This document shows positions 53,820-63,006 of a stretch of 64,000 nt of DNA, piece by piece. The notes under the pieces were generated by a model. The model was given only the letters and a program-made list of their open reading frames with translations, was not told where the DNA came from and made no database searches. The DNA lies in the NCBI GenBank assembly GCA_018971485.1, contig JAGXAQ010000006.1:1-64000 (forward strand), in the 5' to 3' direction. A program made the translations under genes and the position numbers. Positions within the stretch are counted from its first letter, which is position 1. Each line of letters opens with the position of its first letter. The stretch is from Pseudomonadota bacterium. Its GTDB lineage: Bacteria; Pseudomonadota; Gammaproteobacteria; Burkholderiales; REEB80.

Positions 53820-54012
53820 AAGGATCATATTGCAAGTCTAGGTCACCAACTCTGTTAAAGCGGTTCTCCAAATAAAAATCCATTTTAGGAAACTCCTCTT
53901 TCAAAACAGCACGCAGTTCTTATAGCATTCGTTAAAAAACAAAATACTTTAACTGTATTCCTAAAAAAATCTCCTGCATTGCATCTTCCCTGCTAATCTG
54001 CCTTTCACAAAA

Positions 54013-54405
54013 TTAACTCACATCAATAGGCATGTTACGGCCTGATAATTTTGGCAAGGTCAAATTCAGCACATCCCTGTCATAATGTACACGTACATGA
54101 GCCAAATCAACATGAACCGGCAAGCTAAACCTACGTGAAATACAATAGCTATCGCTCTCTTGGGAGAGATTAGCCGGATCAGCAGAAACCATATCGGAAT
54201 GCAGGCAGATTTTAACAATATGGCCTTTGGCCTCGATCCTGATATCTTCTTTTTTAATACCAGGAATGCTGACACAAACATGAAAGGCATCACGACTCTC
54301 ATTAATCTCAAGCCGTTCCCGAACATAATCTGGATCAAGAAGCTTCGAGGTACTATTGGAAACTAAAACACGCTGACTCGTCTTGGTCGATTCCTTAGCT
54401 TTCAT
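54013..54405 (-). CDS. Small heat-shock protein Hsp20
   Basis: A 130-residue alpha-crystallin-domain chaperone. DAFHVCVSIPGIKKEDIRIEAKGHIVKI and SYCISRRFSLPVHVDLAHVRVHYDRDVLNLTLPK are the typical beta-sandwich strands. GGAGAG precedes the ATG. The promoter region carries an FNR box about 63-76 bases upstream of the ATG, centred near -40.5 relative to the start predicted from the -10 element TAGACT (54446-54441, minus strand). This suggests induction under low oxygen. Confidence 0.9.
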   Translation of the reverse strand: MKAKESTKTSQRVLVSNSTSKLLDPDYVRERLEINESRDAFHVCVSIPGIKKEDIRIEAKGHIVKICLHSDMVSADPANLSQESDSYCISRRFSLPVHVDLAHVRVHYDRDVLNLTLPKLSGRNMPIDVS

Positions 54406-54467
54406 AATTTCTCTCCAAGTACGCTATTATCTGATTTTTTAGTCTAGGCTTAAATAAAATCAGTAGG

Positions 54468-54481
54468 TTGATTTACATCAA
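54468..54481. promoter_or_regulatory. Perfect FNR box facing hsp20
   Basis: TTGATTTACATCAA equals the FNR consensus TTGAT-N4-ATCAA. A -10-like TAGACT on the minus strand puts it at about -40.5 for hsp20, the class II activator position. The fnr gene lies 560 bases away. Confidence 0.88.
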
Positions 54482-54504
54482 TGTATCTGAAAATTTGCAG
54501 GATA

Positions 54505-54518
54505 TTGATACAAATCAA
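54505..54518. promoter_or_regulatory. Perfect FNR box facing uspA
   Basis: TTGATACAAATCAA equals the FNR consensus. With the -10-like TAACAT at 54540-54545 the predicted start is about 54552, so the box centre is at about -40.5 for uspA. The two boxes are 37 bp apart centre to centre. Confidence 0.88.
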
Positions 54519-54572
54519 ATTCCCTTTTTCCAAATCAGGTAACATGCATTCACTTTCGATTAAGGAATATAG

Positions 54573-55022
54573 ATGTTTCAACGCATCCTACTACCTACTG
54601 ATGGCAGCAAATCTGCTAATCAAGCACTCAAAACAGCTATCAAGTTTTCTCTGGAGCAAAAAGCAGTCCTTCGTGTTATTCATGTACTTGAAGATTTACC
54701 TTGGCAATTCAGCACAAGCCAAACAGCTATCGATATCATGCCCCTTCTAGCCAGTTGGAAAAAAAGTGGTGAAGCCATCCTGAAACAGGCTTCCAGCAAA
54801 GCACAAAAAGCTGGCTTGTCAATTGAAACCTTACAAATTGAAGCGATTGGGGAAAGTCCTGCCAAGTTGATCCATGAAGAAGCAAAAGCCTGGAAAGCCG
54901 ATCTAATAATCACTGGAACACATGGACGCCATGGTATTGAACGTGTGTTTCTTGGCAGCATAGCGGAAGGAATAGCTCGAACAAGCAATATTCCAGTCCT
55001 GCTCATACGCAAGAATGACTGA
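54573..55022 (+). CDS. Universal stress protein UspA family
   Basis: A 149-residue single-domain Usp. ILLPTDGSKSANQAL is the start, and the ATP-binding motif GTHGRHGIERVFLGSIAEGIAR (G-x2-G-x9-GS) is complete, so it belongs to the ATP-binding subgroup. AAGGAAT lies upstream of the ATG. In Pseudomonas, Anr (an Fnr homologue) induces Usp genes for anaerobic survival; the perfect FNR box here predicts the same. The gene ends 18 bases from the convergent fnr gene. Confidence 0.92.
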   Translation: MFQRILLPTDGSKSANQALKTAIKFSLEQKAVLRVIHVLEDLPWQFSTSQTAIDIMPLLASWKKSGEAILKQASSKAQKAGLSIETLQIEAIGESPAKLIHEEAKAWKADLIITGTHGRHGIERVFLGSIAEGIARTSNIPVLLIRKND

Positions 55023-55040
55023 TATTCCTATAAGACAGCT

Positions 55041-55778
55041 TTATTCCTGATGTAGCAGCTCTTGCAGTTTTTCCAAACTTTTGATGATGACATGTTTCTG
55101 GTGAACTTCTAGATATCCTTCGGCTTGAAAGGACGAAAATATTCTTGAAATGGTCTCAATCTTAAGACCTAAATAACTAGCAATATCAGAACGGGACATC
55201 CGTAAATAAAATTCGTGCCTTGAAAATCCTCGTGCAGAATAGCGTAGTGACAGATTAAGCAAAAAAACTGCCAAACGCTCATCTGCCCGCATGGAGCCCA
55301 ACAGCATCATGACATTTTGGTCACGCATGATTTCCCTGCTCATTAGCTTATGGAAATGATGTTGGATAGAATTGCAGGACTGCAGGATGTTTTCAAGATG
55401 ATGATATTGAATAAGGCAAACTTCAGAATCTTCCAGGGCAACCGTATCACACATATAAGTATCGGAGGCAATTCCATCCATGCCCATAATTTCACCACTC
55501 ATGTGAAATGCGATAACTTGTTCCCTGCCCTCCTGGCTACCTAGCAAACTCTTGAAAAAACCACTTCTTACTGCATAAATGGCATGAAAAGGCTCGCCAG
55601 CATGATATAAAGTCTCACCAGCGTGAACACGGCGTTTTGTCTGAATAATCTCGTCAAGCTGTTCAAGATCATGCTGTGACATGCCCATGGGAAGGCATAG
55701 TGCATGAAGATTGCATGACGCGCAGGAATTTTTAAGCTGATTGATATTGAACGAGACAGAAGACAATGAATAGGCCAT
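55041..55778 (-). CDS. fnr: Oxygen-sensing regulator Fnr/Anr
   Basis: A 245-residue CRP/FNR regulator. The [4Fe-4S] ligands are Cys19, Cys22 and Cys28 (CASCNLHALC) and Cys110 (YMCDTVAL). The cyclic-nucleotide-type beta roll follows, and the helix-turn-helix RSDIASYLGLKIETISRIFSSFQ has the E-SR recognition residues for TTGAT half-sites. It activates genes under low oxygen. The ATG at 55778 is nine bases after GGAG; the upstream TTG is too close to it. It presumably controls hsp20 and uspA through the boxes at 54468 and 54505. Confidence 0.94.
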   Translation of the reverse strand: MAYSLSSVSFNINQLKNSCASCNLHALCLPMGMSQHDLEQLDEIIQTKRRVHAGETLYHAGEPFHAIYAVRSGFFKSLLGSQEGREQVIAFHMSGEIMGMDGIASDTYMCDTVALEDSEVCLIQYHHLENILQSCNSIQHHFHKLMSREIMRDQNVMMLLGSMRADERLAVFLLNLSLRYSARGFSRHEFYLRMSRSDIASYLGLKIETISRIFSSFQAEGYLEVHQKHVIIKSLEKLQELLHQE

Positions 55779-56003
55779 GATACACAACTCCTACCAGATT
55801 AAACCATCTCCAAGTCCCGAACATCAAGTTCCAGCCAGGATTTAATTAATCTACCTATTATAAAGCAATCTTGTATTTATTCTACTACTTATAATCCAGC
55901 AACATGTGTCTAAAACCAAGACAGAAGCTATCTTAAAAATACTAAATAAAATACAAAGAATCATCGTTACCAAGTTTTTAAGAAGGCTTTATCTTTATCC
56001 TGC

Positions 56004-57083
56004 TTATTTGTCTCTTATAACATGCAAGCATTCAAACGGGAAATGCAAACTAACTAAACTGCCCAATACAAACCCTTTATAAACACATTCCTGCTTCGTG
56101 ACATAAGCACAAACGGGCCAACCTGCCTCAAAACGTATCTTGAACATAGGGCCAAAAGGCATAATAGAAATAATCTTGGCCTGAATGATATTTTTTTGTC
56201 CAGATTTTGATCGGGTACAATCAACAACAATATCTTCCGGGCGAATAGCTATATTCACCTTCTCACCCAAAGCCAAAGATATCGCAGTATAGACCTCTAG
56301 ACAATGTTTGCCTGTCTTAACTAAAGCACCACCTGATAACACCTCAGTGATTACACCCTCATAAATATTTTCCATGCCGACAAAAGAAGCTGTAAACACG
56401 TTCGCCGGGCGGGAAAACACCTCTGACACACAGCCGGTCTGAATAAGTCTGCCTTCATGAAGAATAGCCAGTTTATCTGCAAGATATTGAGCTTCAGCTT
56501 GATCATGCGTCACAAAAATTGCGGGCACGCCCGTTTCTTTCAACATGGCCCGAATTTCTTCACCTAAATTCATGCGGATTGGAGCATCCATAGCTGCAAA
56601 TGGCTCATCAAACAAAAACAGGGCAGGATCTGTTGCCAACGCGCGGGCAAGTGCTACCCTTTGCTTTTCCCCCCCTGATAAATCTTTGGGCCGGCGCTTC
56701 GAAAGATGAAGTAGTGAAAAACGCTCTAACAATTCTCCAACTTTACGCAAGCCATTGGATGAGCCCCTTAAAGAACAAGGCAAAGCAAAATGAATATTTT
56801 CGCTGACACTCAAATGAGGGAATAATGCATAGCTTTGAAATACAAATCCAATATGCCGGTTTTCTGCAGCCTCATAGGTCAAATCCTGCCCGCCAAGATA
56901 AATCCTCCCTTTACCCAAACGATGAAACCCTGCAATAGCTTCCAGCAGCACAGATTTACCCGCCCCATTAGGCCCCAGGATTACCATTACCTCGCCAGGA
57001 TGAACTGTCATATCAACATCCTGTAAGTTGAATGAACCCAGCCTTAATTGAAGACTATCAAGAAGCAAACGTCCGATAATCAC
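56004..57083 (-). CDS. modC: ABC ATPase for molybdate/tungstate-type import (ModC/WtpC-like)
   Basis: A 359-residue ATPase. Walker A is GPNGAGKS near residues 37-44, the Q-loop FVFQSYALFP, the signature LSGGEKQRVALARAL and Walker B LFLFDEPFAAMDA. A C-terminal TOBE/OB region (about 235-355, with IYEGVITEVLSGGALVK and NIAIRPEDIVV) is the regulatory oxyanion-binding part. It starts at GTG overlapping the permease stop (GTGA). Sulfate or thiosulfate cannot be excluded, since CysA has a related layout. Confidence 0.82.
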   Translation of the reverse strand: MIIGRLLLDSLQLRLGSFNLQDVDMTVHPGEVMVILGPNGAGKSVLLEAIAGFHRLGKGRIYLGGQDLTYEAAENRHIGFVFQSYALFPHLSVSENIHFALPCSLRGSSNGLRKVGELLERFSLLHLSKRRPKDLSGGEKQRVALARALATDPALFLFDEPFAAMDAPIRMNLGEEIRAMLKETGVPAIFVTHDQAEAQYLADKLAILHEGRLIQTGCVSEVFSRPANVFTASFVGMENIYEGVITEVLSGGALVKTGKHCLEVYTAISLALGEKVNIAIRPEDIVVDCTRSKSGQKNIIQAKIISIMPFGPMFKIRFEAGWPVCAYVTKQECVYKGFVLGSLVSLHFPFECLHVIRDK

Positions 57084-57889
57084 CGATCAAATCCCATAGG
57101 TTCTTTCTTACCAAAGAGGAAATAACGAAATAAAATAAAAATCAGAAGTGTTAACACAAGAATAACCAATGACATTGCTGATGAATCAGAAAGGCCAAAT
57201 TGCAAAAAAAGATCATAAATCTTGACTGGAGCAGTTTCAGGGTAATAGGCCAATATGACAATCGAACCAAATTCACTCATAGAGCGAGCAAGAGTTAAAT
57301 TAAATCCAGTGGCCAGTGAACGCCAAACTAAAGGTAAAGTCACTTTCATGAAAATTCGCCAGGGTCCAGCACCCAAGGTGCGGGCAACCTTTTCAATTCT
57401 AGGGTCAACATTGTCAAAACCGATTCTTGCCGCATTAACCGTATAAGGTAAGCTAACAAAAAGCATACATAAAACAATCCCGGCAAACGAACCCCAAAAA
57501 GAAATATGAGCCCAATGAAACAAAGGACCACCTATCATGCCATTTCGTCCAAAACTAATAAGCAGGGCTATACCAACAACTGTATGAGGCACAGTCAGCG
57601 GAATATCCACAATGGCTTCAACAATCCTTAAGGCTGGCAATCTGGAACGAGAAAGAAGATAGGCCAGGGGCACGCCCATCAATTGGGCAATCAATGAAGT
57701 AATAACAGCTGCCTCTATGGTCAGAATTATTGCCTGACGCACATCTTCCATTGCCAGAACCCGATGGATACTAGCTGGCGTCTGATCCATCGCAAGACCA
57801 AAAAGAGGAACGACAATAAAAGCCAAAAGTAAACCACCCGCCAGCCAGAACAATAAAGACAGGCTTGATGAGTGATACCTCTGTTTCAT
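57080..57889 (-). CDS. modB: ABC permease for molybdate/tungstate-type import (ModB/WtpB-like)
   Basis: A 269-residue membrane protein with about six helices. The cytoplasmic coupling loop is EKVARTLGAGPWRIFMKVTLPL, the EAA motif, and PLTVPHTVVGIALL is characteristic of molybdate and tungstate permeases. ATG 57889 is taken; a TTG at 57898 is possible, and neither has a clear ribosome-binding site. No binding-protein gene is in this pair. The ModA-like protein at 23.9 kb is the obvious candidate partner. Confidence 0.82.
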   Translation of the reverse strand: MKQRYHSSSLSLLFWLAGGLLLAFIVVPLFGLAMDQTPASIHRVLAMEDVRQAIILTIEAAVITSLIAQLMGVPLAYLLSRSRLPALRIVEAIVDIPLTVPHTVVGIALLISFGRNGMIGGPLFHWAHISFWGSFAGIVLCMLFVSLPYTVNAARIGFDNVDPRIEKVARTLGAGPWRIFMKVTLPLVWRSLATGFNLTLARSMSEFGSIVILAYYPETAPVKIYDLFLQFGLSDSSAMSLVILVLTLLIFILFRYFLFGKKEPMGFDR

Positions 57890-58200
57890 AAACAGCAAAT
57901 CTTACGATAATTCATTTTATCAACTTAATATTTATCTAATTCACCACAGACTTAATATATTGTTACATGAGACTGAAATATTGTATCGCCTGTCCCACTC
58001 TTAATTTACCCTGGACTATTATTCTTCATTACAAAAAAAGGAGCTATCCGAATTCTCAAAATGTCCAAATTTTAGCATTTCAATATGATGTACAAAATAT
58101 GCAATTTAATTCAGAATATAAAAATAATAAATTTATATAATAAAAACATTATGATAATAATATTATTAAAACAGTAAATTGCTATATTGCATAAGTCTAA
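57890..58200. other. Very AT-rich gap upstream of modB
   Basis: About 310 bases of A/T-rich sequence with ATTAT/ATAAT repeats around 58120-58160. No gene is visible. The change to G+C-rich sequence at about 58210 is abrupt and marks the edge of the islet. Confidence 0.5.
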
Positions 58201-58204
58201 TTAA

Positions 58205-58612
58205 AGGCAAGTTTTAGGCGCCACTCTCAAGCACAGAAATCCACCGTCCTGCAGGGGGAAAAGACTCCAAACATTAAAGATTAAACCGGCATAGGGGGCA
58301 ACAGGTTTAGCTACGCCCCTGCCACACCAGCCGGCATTCAGATCCGCACCGGGCGACCCAAGAAGTTGAGGTAGAGAGGCGGGGAACCCGGAGGCGATCG
58401 AAGTAAGTATGGTCAACACGGAATTCAGCAGGTCGCCGCTGTTGCACCATCAACAGCGGGAATTACCCGCCCCGTTGCGTCACTCCGGGCGATGCGCCGA
58501 GCCACACCACTCCCGGAAAAACAAAGCAGCACAGCTAGGCCGTATACCCAGCAAATCGGCTGCAGAACGTGCCGTTACTTCCAGCACAAAACTCCACCAG
58601 TCTTAATTGTGC
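58205..58612 (-). pseudogene. G+C-rich islet with a decayed IS1595-like transposase fragment
   Basis: About 400 bases are much richer in G+C than both flanks. On the minus strand, codons 58587-58507 read VLEVTARSAADLLGIRPSC and continue AALFFREW, the N-terminal pattern of IS1595/IS1016-type transposases (TARSAADL.GI...AALF.R). The frame then stops (GSAHRPE and stop), and no catalytic part follows. The rest of the islet is not recognised, and no terminal inverted repeats were found. It is a dead remnant, possibly recombined with other sequence. Confidence 0.5.
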
Positions 58613-58763
58613 TGCATTCTTAATACACTACAATGGGTTCTCTTCATAAAAAAGCTTATTATTCAAGCTTATCTACTTCAGCCCCTTATTTTTAGATAAA
58701 ATTTAAAACCAGGCTCTTGTTGAAGATTGCTTATACCACATAAAATCCGGCATTATTAAAATG

Positions 58764-61700
58764 CTAGGTAATATCCATATCAGGTTCACTTTCTTCGTGC
58801 ACGTCCTGTACTTTGCGTTCAGCAATAAAAGTATAAATCACCGGCACTACAAACAAGGAAAACAACGCTCCAATCGAAAGACCTGATGCAATCACAAGGC
58901 CCATATCAAAACGACTGACAGCACCTGGCCCATGAGCCAGTAAAAGTGGAACCACCCCGAAAACCATGGCTGCGGTCGTCATCAAGATAGGACGAAGCCG
59001 TATGCTTGAGGATTTTTGAACCGCCTCCTGGATACTTAATCCTTCGTGTTCCTGGATCTGGTTGGCAAACTGTACAATTAAAATACCCTGTTTAGTAATC
59101 AAGCCAATCAAGGTCACAAGCCCTACTTCAGTATAAATATTAAGCGAGGCAAATCCAAAATATAGAAAAATCAGGGCTCCGCATACTGACATGGGAACCG
59201 TAATCAGGACAATCAATGGATCACGGAAACTTTCAAACTGTGCTGCTAACAGCAAATAAACAAGAATGATCGATAAAAGGAATGTAAAAACTACTGAGCT
59301 ACCTTGTTGAACAAACTGTCTAGACTGGCTCGCGTAGTCATAACTGTAATCAGACGGTAAAACTTTCCCTACTTCTGCTCTAAGATAGCTTAATGCTTGC
59401 CCTAAAGACACGCCTGGCGCCATTACGCCTTGCACTGTCACTGCATTAAGCTGATTAAACTGTGGCAGATAAGGAGGTACCACATCTGTTTGAAGCTTGA
59501 CAACAGTCGATAGGGGAACAAGTTCACCCGAACTCGTTCTGACATAATAACTATTTAATTTTTGCGGATCCGAACGCAAGGCATCTGGAACCTGTGGGAT
59601 AATTTCATAGCTATGCCCTTGCATATTAAAACGCTCAATATAATTTTCACTTAAAAGCGGAGAAAGGGCATTTGATATATCCTGCATGGATATACCCAGA
59701 TTCGCGGCCAAATGACGATCAATAACCAAGCTTGTTTGAGGATCATCGTAGCGCAAATCTTTCATCAAAAAGGCAAATTTCCCACTTTTCATTGCTGCTG
59801 CAATAAAGTTTTTAGCGGCCTCATCCATATTTTTAAATGGTTCAGGTGATGTCAAAACAAACTGAACAGGTAAGCCGCCTGCAGAACCAGGTAATGGGGG
59901 CCGTTCAAACGCTACTGCCTGCAATCCGGCCACTCCTTGCAGCTTGGCTTGAACGAGCGGAAAAATCTGCATTTGAGTTCGATGCCGCAAGTTCCAATCC
60001 TTCAGAACTGTACCGGCAATAATCGCATAATTACCTGCACCACCTGGAGGAGCAAGACCACTTATTTGAAAGACATGGCCTGTTTCCGGAAATTCATCAA
60101 ATATCTTGCGTATCTGCCTGTCATAAACATTCAAATAGTGAAGAGTTGCCGTTGATGGTCCTGTGGCAGACACAAAAATAATCCCCTGATCTTCGGTTGG
60201 GGCTAATTCGCTTTTTGTTCCAATAAAGAGGAAGGGAATCAAAACAAATACGATTAAGGCCACCACCAATGTCACCAGCCGAAAACGCAACACATGGTGC
60301 AACAGGCGATCATAGACTGCACGTATCTTCTCAAAAGAAGCATCCAGAAAATGAACAAACCCTTTAGGTGGGGTATGCACCAAAACACGCGAACTCAACA
60401 TAGGGGTCAGAGTCAATGCAACAATCATAGACACTGTGACTGAAAAAACCAGGGTGAAGGCAAATTGCGTAAACAAGCTACCAGTCAATCCACCCATAAA
60501 ACCTATCGGGGCAAAAACCGCAACCAGGGTGGTAGTCATAACAATAAGCGGGCTAGCCAGCTCTCTTGCCCCCGTCATCGCTGCAACACGTGGAGACATA
60601 CCTTCTTCAATATGCCGATGCACATTTTCTACAACAATAATAGCATCATCTACAACCAGGCCAATTGCCAGAACAACAGCGAGCAATGTCAAAAGATTGA
60701 TAGAGAATCCTGATGCCAGCATGAAAAGCCCAGCACCAATCACGGAAAGGGGGATGGCAACAACAGGCATCAGCAATGATCGGAGGGATCCCAAAAAGAG
60801 GAAAATAACAACCACTACAACCCCTAATGTGATCAAGGTAGTCAAAACCACTTCATGAATTGATCTGATAATATAAGTACTTGAATCATATGCAATCATT
60901 GCTGATATACCAGGCGGCAAGTTATGCTGGATCTCGGCAAATGCTTTATGAACACCTTTGGCCACACTCAAATCATTTGCATCTGGAGTTGGCTGCACTC
61001 CAATAAAAACAGCTGGGCGGCCGTTGCTAAATACCGCCTGATTATAGTTCTCGGCACCTAGGCCGACTTTACCAATATCCTTAAGCCTGATTTCAGTTCC
61101 ATTCACATCCTTGACCACTAAATCTCCAAAAGCTTTCGGATCATTAAGGGATGTATTAGCCGTGATATTGATCTGCTGGCTCTTGTTCCTTGTCATACCA
61201 ATCGCTGAAATGGAATTGTTTGCTTTCAAGGCTGCAGAAACCTCATCAGGGGTAATTCCCAATGCTGCCATTCGCGTTGGATCAAGCCAAATACGCAAAG
61301 CAAAGGCATTTCCGCTTGGATCTGTTCCGGCAGGCAAAAGCTGGGCCTGGCTCACACCGCTAACGCTTTGAATCTTTGGTTGAACCACGCGAAGCAAATA
61401 GTCATCAACTTGTTGCTGACTGATTCCATGGCCACCGGAAAAGGCCAGATACATCAATGCGGTGGTATCACCAACAGTTTCATTAATAAGTGGAGCTTGA
61501 GATTGTGGGGGCAAGACACTACGAACCTGATCCACCTTGGACATGATCTGGGAAATAGCTGCGTTCGGATCATAGTTCAACTTCATGTTGACTGTAATCG
61601 TTGACACACCTTCAGCACTTGTTGCTGTCATATAATCAATGCCAGGTGCGGCAGCAATGGTCTGTTCCAGAGGACCAGTAATAAACGCTTTAACTGTTTC

Positions 61701-61868
61701 TGGATCAGCACCCGGGTAAGAAGTAGTCACCGTTACAGTTGTACTGGTTACTGTTGGATATTCCCGCACAGTCATCCCGAACCAGGAACGCAACCCAAGC
61801 AACAGAATAATAAGACTAATCGACGCAGCAAGAACTGGGCGACGAATAAAAAGGTCAGTAAACTTCAT
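58764..61868 (-). CDS. RND efflux pump inner-membrane subunit (HAE-1 family)
   Basis: A 1034-residue, 12-helix pump with two large periplasmic loops. The N-terminus MKFTDLFIRRPVLAASISLIIL and the proton-relay Asp pair (about D407/D408 in LVVDDAIIVVENVH) are typical of AcrB/MexF-type drug exporters. The conserved final block GLVIASGLSIGALFSLFVVPVIY is intact. Substrates are probably drugs or other small organics rather than metals, since the CusA Met residues were not seen. It follows the adaptor gene by 13 bases. Confidence 0.94.
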   Translation of the reverse strand: MKFTDLFIRRPVLAASISLIILLLGLRSWFGMTVREYPTVTSTTVTVTTSYPGADPETVKAFITGPLEQTIAAAPGIDYMTATSAEGVSTITVNMKLNYDPNAAISQIMSKVDQVRSVLPPQSQAPLINETVGDTTALMYLAFSGGHGISQQQVDDYLLRVVQPKIQSVSGVSQAQLLPAGTDPSGNAFALRIWLDPTRMAALGITPDEVSAALKANNSISAIGMTRNKSQQINITANTSLNDPKAFGDLVVKDVNGTEIRLKDIGKVGLGAENYNQAVFSNGRPAVFIGVQPTPDANDLSVAKGVHKAFAEIQHNLPPGISAMIAYDSSTYIIRSIHEVVLTTLITLGVVVVVIFLFLGSLRSLLMPVVAIPLSVIGAGLFMLASGFSINLLTLLAVVLAIGLVVDDAIIVVENVHRHIEEGMSPRVAAMTGARELASPLIVMTTTLVAVFAPIGFMGGLTGSLFTQFAFTLVFSVTVSMIVALTLTPMLSSRVLVHTPPKGFVHFLDASFEKIRAVYDRLLHHVLRFRLVTLVVALIVFVLIPFLFIGTKSELAPTEDQGIIFVSATGPSTATLHYLNVYDRQIRKIFDEFPETGHVFQISGLAPPGGAGNYAIIAGTVLKDWNLRHRTQMQIFPLVQAKLQGVAGLQAVAFERPPLPGSAGGLPVQFVLTSPEPFKNMDEAAKNFIAAAMKSGKFAFLMKDLRYDDPQTSLVIDRHLAANLGISMQDISNALSPLLSENYIERFNMQGHSYEIIPQVPDALRSDPQKLNSYYVRTSSGELVPLSTVVKLQTDVVPPYLPQFNQLNAVTVQGVMAPGVSLGQALSYLRAEVGKVLPSDYSYDYASQSRQFVQQGSSVVFTFLLSIILVYLLLAAQFESFRDPLIVLITVPMSVCGALIFLYFGFASLNIYTEVGLVTLIGLITKQGILIVQFANQIQEHEGLSIQEAVQKSSSIRLRPILMTTAAMVFGVVPLLLAHGPGAVSRFDMGLVIASGLSIGALFSLFVVPVIYTFIAERKVQDVHEESEPDMDIT

Positions 61869-61881
61869 CTATTCGTCCTAA

Positions 61882-62958
61882 TCAAGGCTGAATTGAGTTA
61901 TTAACGACAATAGTTGATCCATTGTGCAACTTGATTTCTCCTGCAGAAACAACTATCTGCCCAGGTTTTAAACCAGACAAGATCACCACCTGTCCACTAC
62001 GTTCCTCTCCAACTTTTACTGATTGCTGATGGGCAATAAGCTGACCTGATTTTTTATCTTTTTCAACAAGATACACATAATCTCCATATGTGTTATAACT
62101 AATAGCTGTATTAGGTACCATTAATACCGATCCACCATGCTTAAGATAAAGCGTTACATTCCCAAACATCCCCGGACGAAGGGCATAATCAGAATTAGAC
62201 AGTATCGCTTCAACCATTAAATTTCTTGTAGTGGCTTCAATCTGGGAATCTAGCGCGGTGATTTTTCCCTGAAATACTTTATTCGGGAAAGATTCAACCT
62301 TAAAATCCACCTTCTGACCGTCATGAACTTTACTCATGTCACTTTGTGGCACCGTAAATTCAAGATGCAAAGGGTTCCATTCCTGCAGGCTGACAATCGC
62401 GGTTCCAGGAGTTACGTATTGCCCGAGGCTAACCTGCCTAATCCCTGCCTTACCTGTAAAAGGTGCACGAACTGCAAGTTTATTTAAAACAGAATAATCA
62501 CTTTCAACAGCAGCCTTAGCACTTCTTAAATTTGCTTTAGCAATATCCAGATCAGAACGAGCAACAGCATGCCGAACATAAAGCGCTTTTGAACGTCTAT
62601 ACTGTACCCTTGTTAAATCAAGCTTCGCTTCATCAGAATGTAGCTGTGCAAGTTCTGTACTGTCATCCACTTGAACCAGCAATTTTCCTTCTGAAACTTT
62701 CTGGCCTGATCTAAAACCAATGCGCGTTATATTCCCACTCATCTGGGATGCCACAGTTACCCCTTTGATCGCCTGAAGACTGCCAACCACATGAATTTCA
62801 GGAGAAAACTGATCCAATTTCGCTACAGCAGTAGAGACTGTAACAGGTGGCATCGCATGAACTGCTTTCTTGCCCATTAAATTTTTACTGTGAAAATGCC
62901 AAACCAGCCCAGCCACCAGAATTATCAGCAAGGCAATCGCTACTAAGCGCTTGTTCAT
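61882..62958 (-). CDS. RND periplasmic adaptor (membrane-fusion protein)
   Basis: A 358-residue adaptor anchored by an N-terminal helix (about 5-23). The lipoyl halves GNITRIGFRSGQKVSEGKLLVQVDD and LAVRAPFTGKAGIRQVSLGQYVTPGT flank an alpha-hairpin of about 70 residues (ELAQLHSDEAKL to LRSAKAAVES). The beta-barrel part and membrane-proximal domain follow. It links the pump to the outer-membrane channel. Second gene of the three-gene operon. Confidence 0.94.
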   Translation of the reverse strand: MNKRLVAIALLIILVAGLVWHFHSKNLMGKKAVHAMPPVTVSTAVAKLDQFSPEIHVVGSLQAIKGVTVASQMSGNITRIGFRSGQKVSEGKLLVQVDDSTELAQLHSDEAKLDLTRVQYRRSKALYVRHAVARSDLDIAKANLRSAKAAVESDYSVLNKLAVRAPFTGKAGIRQVSLGQYVTPGTAIVSLQEWNPLHLEFTVPQSDMSKVHDGQKVDFKVESFPNKVFQGKITALDSQIEATTRNLMVEAILSNSDYALRPGMFGNVTLYLKHGGSVLMVPNTAISYNTYGDYVYLVEKDKKSGQLIAHQQSVKVGEERSGQVVILSGLKPGQIVVSAGEIKLHNGSTIVVNNSIQP

Positions 62959-63006
62959 TCCTACCCTTTCTTCAATCTGACCGTACAGGTACGATCGTAT
63001 CTTCCT

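Noticed and set aside
58409-58606. 65-codon plus-strand frame in the G+C-rich islet
   Set aside because: It is the complement of the transposase-like segment; such antisense frames are regularly mis-annotated.
60436-60858. 140-codon frame opposite the RND pump gene
   Set aside because: Lies fully antisense inside a conserved pump gene; Thr/Ile-rich shadow translation.
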